Assembly: GCF_033439725.1 (NCBI RefSeq)
Contig: NW_026944386.1
Span: forward strand, 868,001 to 932,000
From: Neurospora tetraspora
Taxonomy: Eukaryota; Ascomycota; Sordariomycetes; Sordariales; Sordariaceae
Reading direction: 5' to 3'
Length of the DNA: 64,000 nt
This document shows, piece by piece, positions 45,923 to 57,164 of this stretch; position 1 is the stretch's first letter; each line of letters begins with the position of its first letter. The position numbers were made by a program, and so were the translations under genes. A model generated the notes under the pieces. That model made no database searches. It was not told the DNA's origin and saw nothing but the letters and a program-made list of their open reading frames with translations.

Positions 45923-48900
45923 ATGTCGTCTTCAACAGGAACCGGCTTCCTGGGCCGCTCGTCCAGCAGCAACTCCAACATGCGCGGTCTGGTCCAGTTC
46001 ATTGCCGATCTCCGAAATGCTCGGGCTAGGGAACTCGAGGAGAAGCGCATCAACAAGGAGCTGGCCAACATTCGTCAAAAGTTCAAGGATGGCAGCCTGA
46101 GCGGATATCACAAGAAGAAATACGTTTGCAAGGTATGCGCCGCACCAAACCCCTGAGCGTCCACTTGCGCCAGAGCGAAGAACATCACGGTTAACACTAT
46201 TCGCAATAGCTGCTTTATATCTACATTCTGGGATGGAACGTCGACTTTGGCCACCTAGAGGCCGTTAATCTAATTTCGGCCAACAAGTACTCGGAAAAGC
46301 AGATCGGTTACCTCGCTATGACGCTATTCCTCCACGAGAAGCACGAGCTCTTACACTTGGTCGTCAACAGCATTCGCAAGGACTTGATGGATCATAACGA
46401 ACTGTTCAACTGCCTGGCGCTGCACGCCATTGCGAACGTCGGTGGCAAGGAGATAAGTGAAGCGCTGAGTCCCGAGGTTCACAGGCTTCTGATTTCCCCG
46501 TATGTGGTTTCGTCTATCAGGAAGCGGCGCATTGTTATACTGACCTAGCGCGTATAGAACATCGAAGGCCTTCGTCAAGAAAAAGGCGGCACTCACACTG
46601 CTCCGACTATACCGCAAATACCCAGACATCGTCCAGGCTCAATGGGCGGAACGTATAATATCTCTAATGGACGATACCGACATGGGCGTGGCTCTATCGG
46701 TAACATCCCTTGTCATGGCGCTGGCGCAGGATAACACGGAGCAATACAAGGGTGCCTATGTTAAAGCCGCCGCCAGGCTAAAACGGATCCTCATCGATGG
46801 AGAATATAGCCAGGACTACCTCTACTACAAGGTGCCTTGTCCATGGATCCAGGTCAAGCTTCTACGATTACTGCAGTACTTCCCGCCATCCGAGGATAGC
46901 CATGTTCGGTCCATGATTCGCGATTCGCTGCAGAAGATTCTCAACCTGGCTTTGGAGAGCAACAAGAACGTACAGCAAAACAATGCGCAAAACGCCGTTC
47001 TGTTCGAGGCTATCAACCTCATCATCCATCTCGATACCGAGCATGACCTCATGAAGCAGGTATCCCAGCGACTGGGCCGGTTCATCCAGTCGCGAGAGAC
47101 GAATGTCCGCTATCTCGGTCTCGAAGCCATGACGCACTTGGCAGCACGAACCGACACCCTCGAACCGATCAAGCAGCATCAGGATGTGATTATCGGCTCT
47201 CTGAAGGACAGGGATATCAGTGTTCGGAGAAAGGGTCTTGACCTGCTGTACAGCATGTGCGACACGTCGAATGCCCAGCAGATTGTGGCCGAGTTGCTAC
47301 ACTACCTGCAGAACGCCGACTTCGCCATCCGAGAGGAAATGGTCCTCAAGATTGCCATTCTCACCGAAAAGTACGCCACCGACGTGCAATGGTATGTCGA
47401 CATCTCTCTGCGCCTGATTGCCATGGCTGGCGACCACGTCAGCGACGAAGTTTGGCAGCGAGTGACCCAAATTGTTACGAACAACGAGGAGCTCCAGGTG
47501 TACGCAGCCCAAAATATTCTCCAGTACTGCAAGCAGGACCACTGCCACGAGACACTCGTCAAGATTGGCGCTTATATCTTGGGCGAGTTTGGCCATCTCA
47601 TTGCCGAGGAGAGAGGTTCCAGCCCTATAGAACAGTTCCTGGCTCTTCAAGGCAAGCTTTCTGCATGCTCGTCTAGCACGCGAGCCATGATCCTCTCATG
47701 CTTCATCAAGTTTGTCAACTTGTTCCCGGAGATCAAGCCCCAGCTCGTCAACGTGTTCCGCATCTACAGCCACACGCTCGATGCGGAACTGCAGCAGCGT
47801 GCTTGCGAGTTCCTGGCCATCGCAAGCATGCCCACGGACGACCTCCTTCGGACGGTGTGCGATGAAATGCCACCATTCCCCGAAAGAGAATCCGCCTTAC
47901 TCTCCAGGCTACACGAGAAGCACGCCAACACCAGCGACAAGAGGACTTGGATCGTCGGTGGCAAGGATGCCAACGCGGACAGTGCAGAGCTCAGCTTAGC
48001 CAAGAAGGCCAGTCTCAGGCGGACCTTTAGCACCAAGACCGGACCAACGAACGGCGGTGGTGCGGCGGCGGCCGCCGGAGGAGCCACCAATGGATCCTCA
48101 TCCGCCAACGACCTTGCCGGTCTGGACATGAACAACATCGGTCCTGCCGAAGCCAAGGTCATCAAGCCGCCCAACCTCGCCAGCGCCGCTCACCTGTCCC
48201 CCGGATGGGAGAAGGGCTTCAACCGGCTCCTCTTGCGTGCCGACGGCATCCTTTTCGAAGACGGGCAAATCCAAGTCGGCGTGCGCGCCGAGTACCGCGG
48301 CCAAATGGCGGCCATCATCCTCTACTTCACCAACAAGACGCCCGCAGTCATCGGCTCCTTTACCACCACGCTCGACCTCGACCCCTCGGAGCGCGCCAAC
48401 CTGTCTTGGGACGTCAAGGGCCTCCCCGAAACCACCATCTACCAGGGCGCGCAAACGCAACAGGTGGTCGTCTTCGAAGCCAAGCGCGTCTTTGAAAAGG
48501 CGCCCACCGTGCGCATCTCGTATCTGGCCGGCGCCCTGCAGGCTTTGACGCTGAAACTGCCTGTCGTCATCCACAAGTTCATGGACCAGGCCGAGTTGTC
48601 GGCTGATGACTTCTTCAAGCGGTGGAAGCAGATTGGTGGGGCGCCGCGCGAGGCTCAGCGCATCTTTGGCCTGGCAGGGCCTAAGGATGGGGAGAGGGAG
48701 ATTACCGAGAGTTTTGTTAGGCAGGTGCTGGAGGGGTTCAGATGGGGATTGTTGTATAACGTTGATCCCAACAGTAAGAACTTTGTGGGGGCGTCTGTGG
48801 TGCATACGAGTGAGGGAGGCAAGTTTGGGTGTTTGATGAGGTTGGAGCCTAATTATGGTACTCAGGTAAGTTTTGACTCTCAGTTCAACTTTGATGATGC

Positions 48901-49091
48901 AAGGGATGCTAACAAACGATGTGCAGATGGTTCGGTTGACGATTAGAGCGACGAATGAGAAGGTGCCGCCTGTGTTGCTCAAGATGATGGAGGAACGCCT
49001 TTCGCAGGGTGTGTCGATTCGTCCGGAGAGATATGAGAACCCGACGGCGAATGACATTTCTGAGTCGTTTAGGAATATCATGGTTAGGTGA
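45923..49091 (+). CDS. AP-2 adaptor complex subunit alpha
   Basis: The large alpha adaptin of the clathrin adaptor AP-2, acting at the plasma membrane in endocytosis. Exons are 45923-46132, 46210-46499, 46558-48865 and 48927-49091, 990 residues, all in phase, with a GCTAAC branch site in the last intron. The N-terminal trunk starts [20 protein letters not shown] and [17 protein letters not shown], followed by the Armadillo-like solenoid ([40 protein letters not shown]). A Gly/Ala/Ser-rich hinge sits near residue 640 ([18 protein letters not shown]). The C-terminal ear begins about [19 protein letters not shown] and ends in the platform subdomain ([17 protein letters not shown]). The basic [10 protein letters not shown] stretch is the phosphoinositide-binding region of the family. 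Confidence 0.95.
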
Positions 49092-50045
49092 TAGGGGGTG
49101 TGGTGTGTGATTGAGAGGAGATAGGGCTGGCCATCGAGTGATTGAACTCGAAAGCTACCCTGATGTCGTTTGGGTTACTGGGACAACGGACAAGGTGGAG
49201 AGCCCAAAAACCAAGGCAGAGAGTGTAGAACTATAATTACCGGAGGTGGGCTTGTTGGCGGTCATTGTCTGGCTGATAGTTGAAAGAGCCAGCACCAAGG
49301 AGGAGGAGGAGCAGCTGATGAGAGGGGTCATTATGCTATAGTATATCTGGCAAAGAATAATGTTGATATGGTATTAAAGGAAATCAGGATTCCATGAAAA
49401 GCAGTGAGGGTGTGAGGGTGTTGTGACACTGGATGGTACCTCTAGAGGTACCTCTATGCTTCAGGTCCTGATCCCTGGCTGATAAGATAGTGACTGATAA
49501 GAAGGTACGATAAGAGAGAACGCGGACGTCAGGCTGCAGCAGCCAGCAAGGTGCCCGTGCGAGAAATGGTACTTGGGGGGTTCTGGGCGCCGTGATCGTA
49601 TGGTCCGAGCTTTATTAGGCTAAGGTTTATTAGCGCCGATCACTCTTAGTTGCTCATCCGCGGCTGGTCGGGTGGGTGATTACACTTGCATCACTTGACC
49701 TCACCGCACTCAGGCTGGCAGCGATAAGTGATAACGCAAGCTAACACCACCTCCCGCTGCCGCCTTGGGAGCATCTTTCTCTTTACAACAAAACCAAATA
49801 TTCAACCCACTCAAGGGCAACAGTTCCTCAAGGGCTCATTGGCTTCACCTACCTACACATTTCCATCTCCGGTCCAGGCAACCTAGAAAGAACATACGGA
49901 CAAACCGAACATTCCATCCCTTCAGTTGTATTAACCTCTTGGCCCATCTCGACAACGTCAAACGTATCATTATATTCCACTCGCCCTATCGACCTCCTGA
50001 TACCCTCTGCTCATCCTCTCCCTTGCCCAAGGGAGCACCGCCGCC
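49092..50045. other. Intergenic, upstream of ATG18
   Basis: No gene is supported. A short palindrome-like pair GGTACCTCTAGAGGTACC lies at about 49,435. The final 250 bp are C/A/T-rich and look like the ATG18 leader; a frame from 49,765 opens into it but has no domain. Confidence 0.4.
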
Positions 50046-51489
50046 ATGACGGGAGGCACCCTCAACTTCATCACCTTCAACCAGGATTACAGCTGCCTGG
50101 CTGTTGGCACCTCCAAGGGCTTTCGCTTCTACCACACTGATCCCTTTTCCAAGATCTTCAGCAGCGATGAGGGCAATGTATCCATTATCGAGATGCTCTT
50201 TTCGACCTCGCTAGTAGCTTTGATCCTCACGCCTAGGCAACTCGAGATCCAGAACACCAAGGTAGACCAGCCCTCCCAGCGCCAGTGTTTACCCTCCGAA
50301 TTTAGACTAATGCGGCGACCCATTCTACCAACCCAGAGAGCGTCCGTTATTTGCGAGCTTACGTTCCCGTCCGCCGTCCTAGCTGTCCGTCTGAACCGTA
50401 AACGACTAGCCGTGGTGCTCGAATGCCAGATCTACCTCTACGATGTGTCCAACATGAACCTGGTCCAAACAATCGACACTTCGCCGAATCCCAATGCCAT
50501 CTGCGCCCTATCTCCCTCGTCCGATTCCTGCTATCTGGTCTACCCTCGTCCCAACCCGCGAGAAGACGTTGGTGCCAAGGCTCCTGCACACCTCCCGCCA
50601 CCAAGCCAATATGTTCCGCCCAAGCGCGGCGATGTGCTCGTCTATGATGCCCTCAATCTCAAGACGGTCAACGTTGTCGAGGCCCATAAGTCCCCTCTCT
50701 GCGCCATTGCTCTCAACCACGACGGCAGCATGCTCGCCACCGCTTCCGAAACGGGCACCATCATCCGCGTTTTCTCGCTTCCCCAAGGCCAAAAGCTCTT
50801 CCAGTTCCGGAGAGGCACGGTCCCTACTTCGATCTACAGCATGTCCTTCAACCTGAGCTCCACGCTCTTGTGCGTCTCGTCGACTTCGGATACCGTGCAC
50901 ATCTTCCGTCTGCTCAACACCCAGAAGAACGCGAATATGCTGCCAGGGGGTGGTACAGCGCAGGGAGCCCGGTCGCGAAGCTTTGAGATCAATGACCCCT
51001 CACACAATGGTGGTGAAGTACCATCTGCGGACAACGGCAACAAGGGCTCTGGTGGTCATAGGAGACAGCCAAGCGGTTCCTTCAGCAGCATGCTTAGGCG
51101 GTCATCGCAGATGATGGTCCGCGGTGTGGCTGGCGTGGCCAGCTCTTACCTCCCGCAGTCGGTGGCGGAGATGTGGGAGCCAGAGCGAGATTTTGCGTTT
51201 ATCAAGATCCCCAAGTCTTCTAACAACAGGGCAGGTGGGTTGAGCGCGACGCCGCTGAGGAGCGTGGTGGCCATGAGCAGTAGCTCGCCGCAGGTTATGG
51301 TTGTTACGAGTGATGGTGGTTTTTATGTTTACAACATTGATATGGAAAAGGGAGGAGAGGGGTATCTCGTGAAACAATTTTCGTAAGAGATGGTCTTTCT
51401 ATGATGAGGCGAGGAAAGTGTGCTGACTTTGGGAAAACAGGGTGTTGGACGGCGACGACAAGCTTACGAACTCGGACTATGGAGCCTAG
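50046..51489 (+). CDS. ATG18, PROPPIN phosphoinositide-binding autophagy protein
   Basis: PROPPIN beta-propellers bind PI3P and PI(3,5)P2 and act at the autophagosome and vacuole membranes. Exons are 50046-51382 and 51441-51489 (58-bp intron, GTAAGA to CAG), 461 residues. It opens [20 protein letters not shown] as Atg18 does, and contains the diagnostic lipid-binding FRRG motif ([18 protein letters not shown]) and the preceding [19 protein letters not shown] long Ser/Gly/Asn-rich loop (roughly 300-345) sits in blade 6, the usual membrane-inserting loop site. Start chosen at CCGCCATGACG context. After the stop the same frame stays open in parts towards the next gene (see findings). Confidence 0.95.
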
Positions 51490-51744
51490 GAGCACATTGG
51501 AACAGACGCAGCTGTCGGAAACGATTTCGAAATTGTCGAAGGCGGCCCTATTGACGCTGAACGCTAGTCACTTATCGGACGAAATCGTTTCCCGTTTGAC
51601 ACCGACAACCCATCACAAGCGTGGGGATCTTACATAACCTTGAGGGGCGGCGGGCCCCCTGATATCTTTGGATCAGACGAATTTCTGCTGGCTACGGCGG
51701 AGCCACCAATTTCCAGTTCGCCTTCGAGCCCGTCTTCATCTTCG

Positions 51745-52518
51745 ATGGTCGGTGCCCCTTCCGAGTTTTCTTCATCATCGGCTTCATCAGCAAGTTCGGA
51801 GGCGTCATCAGCTGGGACAGTATTTTACACGCCGTCTCCTGCAGGGTCAAACCGACAACTATCACGGCCTCCGACTGGGGTTGGGGAGTTTCTGAGGGCA
51901 CCCTCCACGAGACCTGCATTTCCAAGGATCACTGATGATGCTTTACTGGAACATATTTGGGGACAGTCCTTTGATGATTCGCTTTTTTGGCTTCGTCGCA
52001 TCGGGTTGCAGGGACTTCCTCAATATGAGACAGCACCATTGTCGGAACTTATGCCGACACAGAACCGTTTACCCAATAATCTTGGGGTACGACGACCTGT
52101 CATTGTTGATGGAACCACAGGTTGGAGGCAACGTCAATATCGCAGGGCCGCTGCCAACATGGACCTCCCCCTATTGCTAGAGGAGATGGGGAGATTACGC
52201 GAGGAGGAACTTCGTATCCTAGAGGCCCGTCGCCGTATCGCAAATCTTCTTCCTCCGTGGATGACATTGACAGCCGACGAGCCCATAAGACTAAATATCC
52301 CTCCTATTCCTCCTCGGCAAATGCCGGTTAACATGGAGTTCCCATTGCGGGTATTAGAGGACACCGAAAGGGACAATATCGCAAATGGCTTTCCGCAGCA
52401 TGTTAGACAGCGTTCTAGCCATGTTAGGCAACGGTCTAATCAGGTCAGAGAGGAATCCGACGAGGACCCGTTCTCCCAGGTCAACCCATTTCGCCGAGGA
52501 CGGAATCTCCCTAGATAG
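51745..52518 (+). CDS. Hypothetical protein downstream of ATG18
   Basis: A 257-residue frame (from the first clear ATG; the frame is open back to 51568). A Ser-rich N-terminus (EFSSSSASSASSEASS) is followed by a more ordered part (LLEHIWGQSFDDSLFWLRRI; MDLPLLLEEMGRLREEELRI) with a predicted helix, and a tail with an 8-residue tandem motif (HVRQRSSHVRQRSNQVREES). I do not recognise any domain. It begins only about 250 bp after the ATG18 stop and is in the same frame as ATG18's last exon with two TAG stops between. The frame could be a real gene, a 3'-UTR coincidence or part of an alternative ATG18 isoform. Confidence 0.4.
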   Translation: MVGAPSEFSSSSASSASSEASSAGTVFYTPSPAGSNRQLSRPPTGVGEFLRAPSTRPAFPRITDDALLEHIWGQSFDDSLFWLRRIGLQGLPQYETAPLSELMPTQNRLPNNLGVRRPVIVDGTTGWRQRQYRRAAANMDLPLLLEEMGRLREEELRILEARRRIANLLPPWMTLTADEPIRLNIPPIPPRQMPVNMEFPLRVLEDTERDNIANGFPQHVRQRSSHVRQRSNQVREESDEDPFSQVNPFRRGRNLPR

Positions 52519-52957
52519 GCCACCTACCCCAATCTTTCCGAGGGGTGATTCCATCTGGGTTTGTTTCTGGTGCTGTGACTGGACGTTGGGATGGCGGTAG
52601 AGAATTTTGTCATGGCCCTTCTTCTTGTTCAGTTTATTATTCTATGCATAGCGTACGGATGCTTTTTTTACTCCGTTGGCGTTTGAGGGTTATTTCTCAT
52701 CTCACTTTGTCACCGATAGTTTTCTTTGCCCGAGATGGGCATTGCTCTGAGGAGCTTGTGGTAAATACCAGCGGACTACATAAGTCTATAGGCTCATCAT
52801 TTGTGCACTAGCCTCTTATTATTATATAGGCATGAAGCGAGAATTCCTAGCGAGTTCAGCTTGATCTTCAACAAGGGGACTCGGTTTTGTGATGATGTGC
52901 TGCTGATGTGTGTAGAACTACACTTCGAGCTCGTCAAACAGACTCCTTTGTCCCGGC
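52519..52957. other. Intergenic between the hypothetical gene and repeat copy B
   Basis: I see no coding region or RNA gene here; open frames are short and without domains. Confidence 0.35.
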
Positions 52958-53200
52958 TCAGGATGTTTGTTGGTTCCAAGACGCAAGGGAGCGGGTGAAC
53001 CAGGGGTTCCGGGACCAACAGCCTTTTGGAGATACAAGCCACCAACAAACAACACTTTATTTCAACTACACCAACAGCTCTAATTGACCCCCAACCTTAC
53101 TTCAACTGCACTAACAGCTCAATTCAACTTCCAACTCCATTCCAACGACAAAGAGTAGCTTATTTGAACTACAAAGAAACCTTATTCCAACAACATAAGT
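52958..53200. repeat. Dispersed composite repeat, copy B
   Basis: The head GGATGTTTGTTGGTTCCAAG, GGGAGCGGGTGAACCAGGGG and ACAAACAACACTTTATTTC matches copy A near 43,335-43,445 in order and spacing. It is followed by the same kind of degenerate array (TTCAACTACACCAACAGCTC; CCTTATTCCAACAACATAAG) but shorter, ending near 53,200. Orientation is the same as in copy A. Confidence 0.7.
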
Positions 53201-55910
53201 GACCCTGGCACTTTACACATGACAAGAGTACTCCTTTTCGTGATGATGATGTATCTTCCAACAACTTGGGAAACTGGCCTACATCGGGAGTTTTTGGGAG
53301 TGCGCCGAGTGTAGCCCTCCTTTCCGGGATCTGTCATACTCGGTAGCTTTTGATAATCAGACCATGAGAAAGGTTAAATATTATCAGGACAATTGTAATA
53401 TCAAAGTGCCGACGGGCAAGTTGACGAAAAAAAAGTGGATATCGTGAGCTGGACAAGGACGGTTGGTGGTGGGTGGGCGCCTGATCCTGCCTGCGGGCTT
53501 TAAGTTCCAAGAAGTACTAAGGCCAAGAAGAAGAAGGAAAACAACGAAGAGCATTTCGGTGCACGCTCGGCGGGAATTTTACGCATCTACTTGACCGCAC
53601 CTATTGACCCGTCTGGAAATGACTTACCTGATCCTTTCTGACAGCACTTGATAGTAACCTCCTCCTTGGAGATGAGTGGGGTGCAACTGAATCAAGTGGG
53701 CATTGACATCTCTTTCAATTATGAATAGGTATTATTAGAGGTATGGTTGGGCAGTTTGAGATAAGTACGGAAAAATCTTGATGTTGAAACTGGACAGAAA
53801 CCGGTCGATAGACTTGTTTGGAAGTTGAAGTCGCTGTTGGGGGATATGCAGAAGAAGTTGGCAAGACCAAGTTGCGTTAAAGAAGGGTAGTGACAGGATC
53901 AGCCAAGACAGGGAAACGCTTCGGTTGCAGTTTTGAAACCGATTCAGAGGTATAGAAGCTTGAGTGACGGTGGGTGTTTGGGGGATGGGTTGAGTTTTGG
54001 GAAGAAAGCAATACATAGGAGAATGAGGAGTTCTGCTCTTCCTGGTTGCCAAACTGATGATGAATTCCATCAGTTACTAAGAGAAAGAGCAACATCTTTG
54101 ACATATACGATGCATGTTAATTGATCTGGGGATCACTCCCCGTCATGGTCTGTCTCCTTTTGGAATGTTGCCTCTCTTTATTGGCCGGCCTCCATGAAAG
54201 GTACCTACCTCGGTACCTATCACGGCCATGGTACGGTCCGAGTGTCCGAATCCAACCCCGGCTCCCCGGCAAGACAGGGGCCGGACTTTTCAGACTTCAG
54301 TTGCACAATGAACTGTGCTTATCTCCGGGCCTCGGCGCCGCCAAGTCTGTGGGGGGGCGTTGGTGGCACTGTAGTATTCTGGTCGAGGCTGATGGTTAAA
54401 TGCTTGTCGAGCTCAACGTCGCTTGATCCTTCCGCCGTATGCACCCCGCAGTCAGACGGAGGGAGGATTCCGATCAGGAGATGAGGATGTCCTGCTTGAG
54501 CCTTGTCGGTGCTTTGAAGCAAGGCGCAGTGATGAAAAGGCACTGAACTGATTCGTGGAATCATGCTCTCTTAGCTTGTTATTTCACGCCGAGCCAGACA
54601 CTCCATGTACTTATTTCACTCGAGGTCGCTGTAGTTACGATGGATGACCATGAAGAAAGAGGAAAACCCATGACAGACCAGGAGAAGTACACCCTCCAAA
54701 AGTCTGTTAGAAGGGGTAGTAGAGCGATCGATTTTGCCATAATTAAGATTCGAGTCACTAACAGAGGTACATCGAGTGGCATTGAGAGCTCGTTTGCAAC
54801 TTCCTCTGTTCGTCTTGAGTGTTCAGTTCCGCGCACAGTGTGATTGAGATCGATGTCAATATTTCATTTGGACGAGTGGGGCGGTGGGCGAAGAGGAAGG
54901 AACTGAGCACTTGGGGGGCAGTGATACCAGATTGGCTCGATCCGTGACCGACGTGCCATAATTGATGCCCGCCCAGTTGGAGTGCACTGCAGTCCACTTG
55001 CACGTCGTGAGCATGCCGAGTGAATCCATCGCGACTAAACCCGGCCCATCGGACCGTCTCACTCCGTCACTGCACTCCATCCCCAACTAGCGCCATCGCC
55101 AAATACTACCGCCCTATAGGGCTTAGACGTTGGGAGGCTCGACTCTCAGTATTCAGTATTCCAGTACTACCTACCCTTCTTCGTGTCCAGTCGTAGTAGC
55201 TGACTGCTCGGACTCAAAGTCGGACTTGAAGTCAACATCATGAGCCAGCCAAAATTTTCGGCGGCAAATGGCAAGATCTAAATCCCACCTTCGGCATCCC
55301 ATACCGTTACCGACGGCGAAGGATCGATATCTGCATCGTGATGGGTGAGATCCACTGCACTAGTTACCTTCGTCCTTCGAAGCCGGCTTGTAACGACACT
55401 GCAATGCGATTGGATGGCCTCATGCGTAAAGGTAGATTCAACACCTCTCATCTACAAATCCTCCAACGCCTTCAACACCCTCCTGGGAACGGTTGCAAAA
55501 GAGGAGTATCAAGCGATGGATGCCTTTCCACCAGAACCGTCGGGGCGCCATCCCGTGTCGCTTACTCACAGCTTGAACATAGAGAATACGTCGATCGCTC
55601 GATGAAGTGAATGGAGTCAAAGAAGCGAGAAAGGAAGCGAGCAAACAGGCCATGAAGCCAAGGTAGCACAGCACCGCACCCGGGAGAGTGTCCCGTCGCT
55701 GTCCTTGACCTAGGTTCGCCATGTGTGATGGGTAATTTTTGATGAAGAGTGAAAACTATAAAGCCTCTGTGATGTTGCCATTTCACTCCTCGATCTCAAC
55801 ATCATCATCCTCACTCTCAACTTCCCAGTCTCTCACTTCCACTCCCAGCTACCACCCCAGGCAAAGCATCAACACCAACAAACTCAAACTAAACCACAAA
55901 CACCACCAAG
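53201..55910. other. Gene-poor interval
   Basis: Several short frames (for example 53,735-54,124 and 54,640-54,843) are open but have no domains, introns or composition that would support calling them. A TATA box (ACTATAAAGCC) at about 55,755 and a CA/TC-rich leader precede the secreted-protein gene at 55911. Confidence 0.4.
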
Positions 55911-56116
55911 ATGAAGTTCACCACCGCCCTCACCCTTCTCTTTGCCACGGTCGCCCTCGCCGCCCCTGCCGCCGAGGCCAACCCTGAAGCCTCCAAGGCC
56001 GAGCTCGAGGCTCGTGCCTCCAAGGCGCCGGCTGTTCCTGCCTGAAGGGCAAGTGCAACTGCGCCTTCTGCACCGTCATGGGTTGCACCTGGAACTTTGA
56101 TGGCAGGACTTGCTAG
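55911..56116 (+). pseudogene. Small secreted Cys-rich protein gene, apparently broken
   Basis: The start encodes a clear signal peptide (MKFTTALTLLFATVALAAPA) and a short pro-like acidic segment with an EARA site. A stretch with six cysteines spaced C-x4-C-x-C-x2-C-x4-C-x8-C lies directly downstream but not in the same open frame, so the locus looks broken, with about one break, unless it is spliced in a way I cannot see. Small secreted Cys-rich proteins of this size in fungi include effectors, antimicrobial and hydrophobin-like proteins; I cannot place this one in a named family. Confidence 0.5.
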
Positions 56117-57164
56117 ATCCAGAAAGTGAGTGAGTGTTCTCTGTAGTGGTGATGATGGTTATGCAGTGACTTGACTGGCCTAATTTAGTATGAGGTACCA
56201 CCGATAGGCATGGATGGTTTCGGTTGAAGCGACGGCCTGCCTTTTGCCTTCGCTTCTATCTTCTTGCACAAAAGTGGAAAAAATGTTGGTTGAGGTTCTG
56301 GATTTATGGGAAAATAAAACGTCCTCCTCCCGATCCTGAAGCGCGGATTGGTTAAATTCATAGGGACACTACCTAGCAAGCTGAGGAATACGAAGTAAAG
56401 AGTGTAGTTAAAAGTACCTAGGACAAAACTTCCCCCACCGTGGTCTTCGCCTACACGCACCCTAATCTGACTTTGCGCACCGTCCGTAAGCACATTTTAT
56501 ACAATTTTTCCACACTGTCGCTATAAATAAGTATAAAAGTACTTAAGTAGCGAGGCTTCCATACTCGCGAAACTCATCTTAGGCCAGACAATTGAGGCTT
56601 AAAAGTCACTAATGGAGAAATATCTCGCAGTCTCACTGCCGATGAGTGCGAAAAGGACACTCGCCAAAACAGAATGGTTGCATATAAAGCACTTCCTTCC
56701 ATATGGGCGGCATGACAAATTTTGACTTACTATCTAGACTAGAACAGAAACTTGAGAAAAATCGGAAAGAATCGGGGACTTGTAGCAATAATATCTGGCT
56801 TCAAAGGGTGGTGTCACAGGGTTCCCTTGCCGGCTATATACCTAGGTATTAACGCTGTTAGGTGTGTTCCGCTAATATTTGTTGTTGTTCTCTCCTACCA
56901 AAAGCGATATTTCGTTATTTTCAAGAAAAAAGAAGGGGGAGAGAGAAAAAAATCATCCACCATCCAAGGTTCTCAAAATGCGTAACTTTTGGGTATCTCA
57001 ATCATCAAGGCCCCGGAGAAAAGGGTGTCCCTTGAGCCCCTTACCTCCGGAAAACAGAACCCACGCCTCGCAACGAACTCCCACCAAACTCCTCACAAGA
57101 TCTGCCTCCCAGTTTCTAACTGTCCACGGCGGGACCCGTTATTTTGGTTCATTCTCCAGTCAAA
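56117..57164. other. Intergenic, AT-leaning
   Basis: I see no supported gene. The sequence is somewhat AT-rich with several A-runs. The right end is the 3' flank of the CorA-like gene on the minus strand. Confidence 0.4.
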
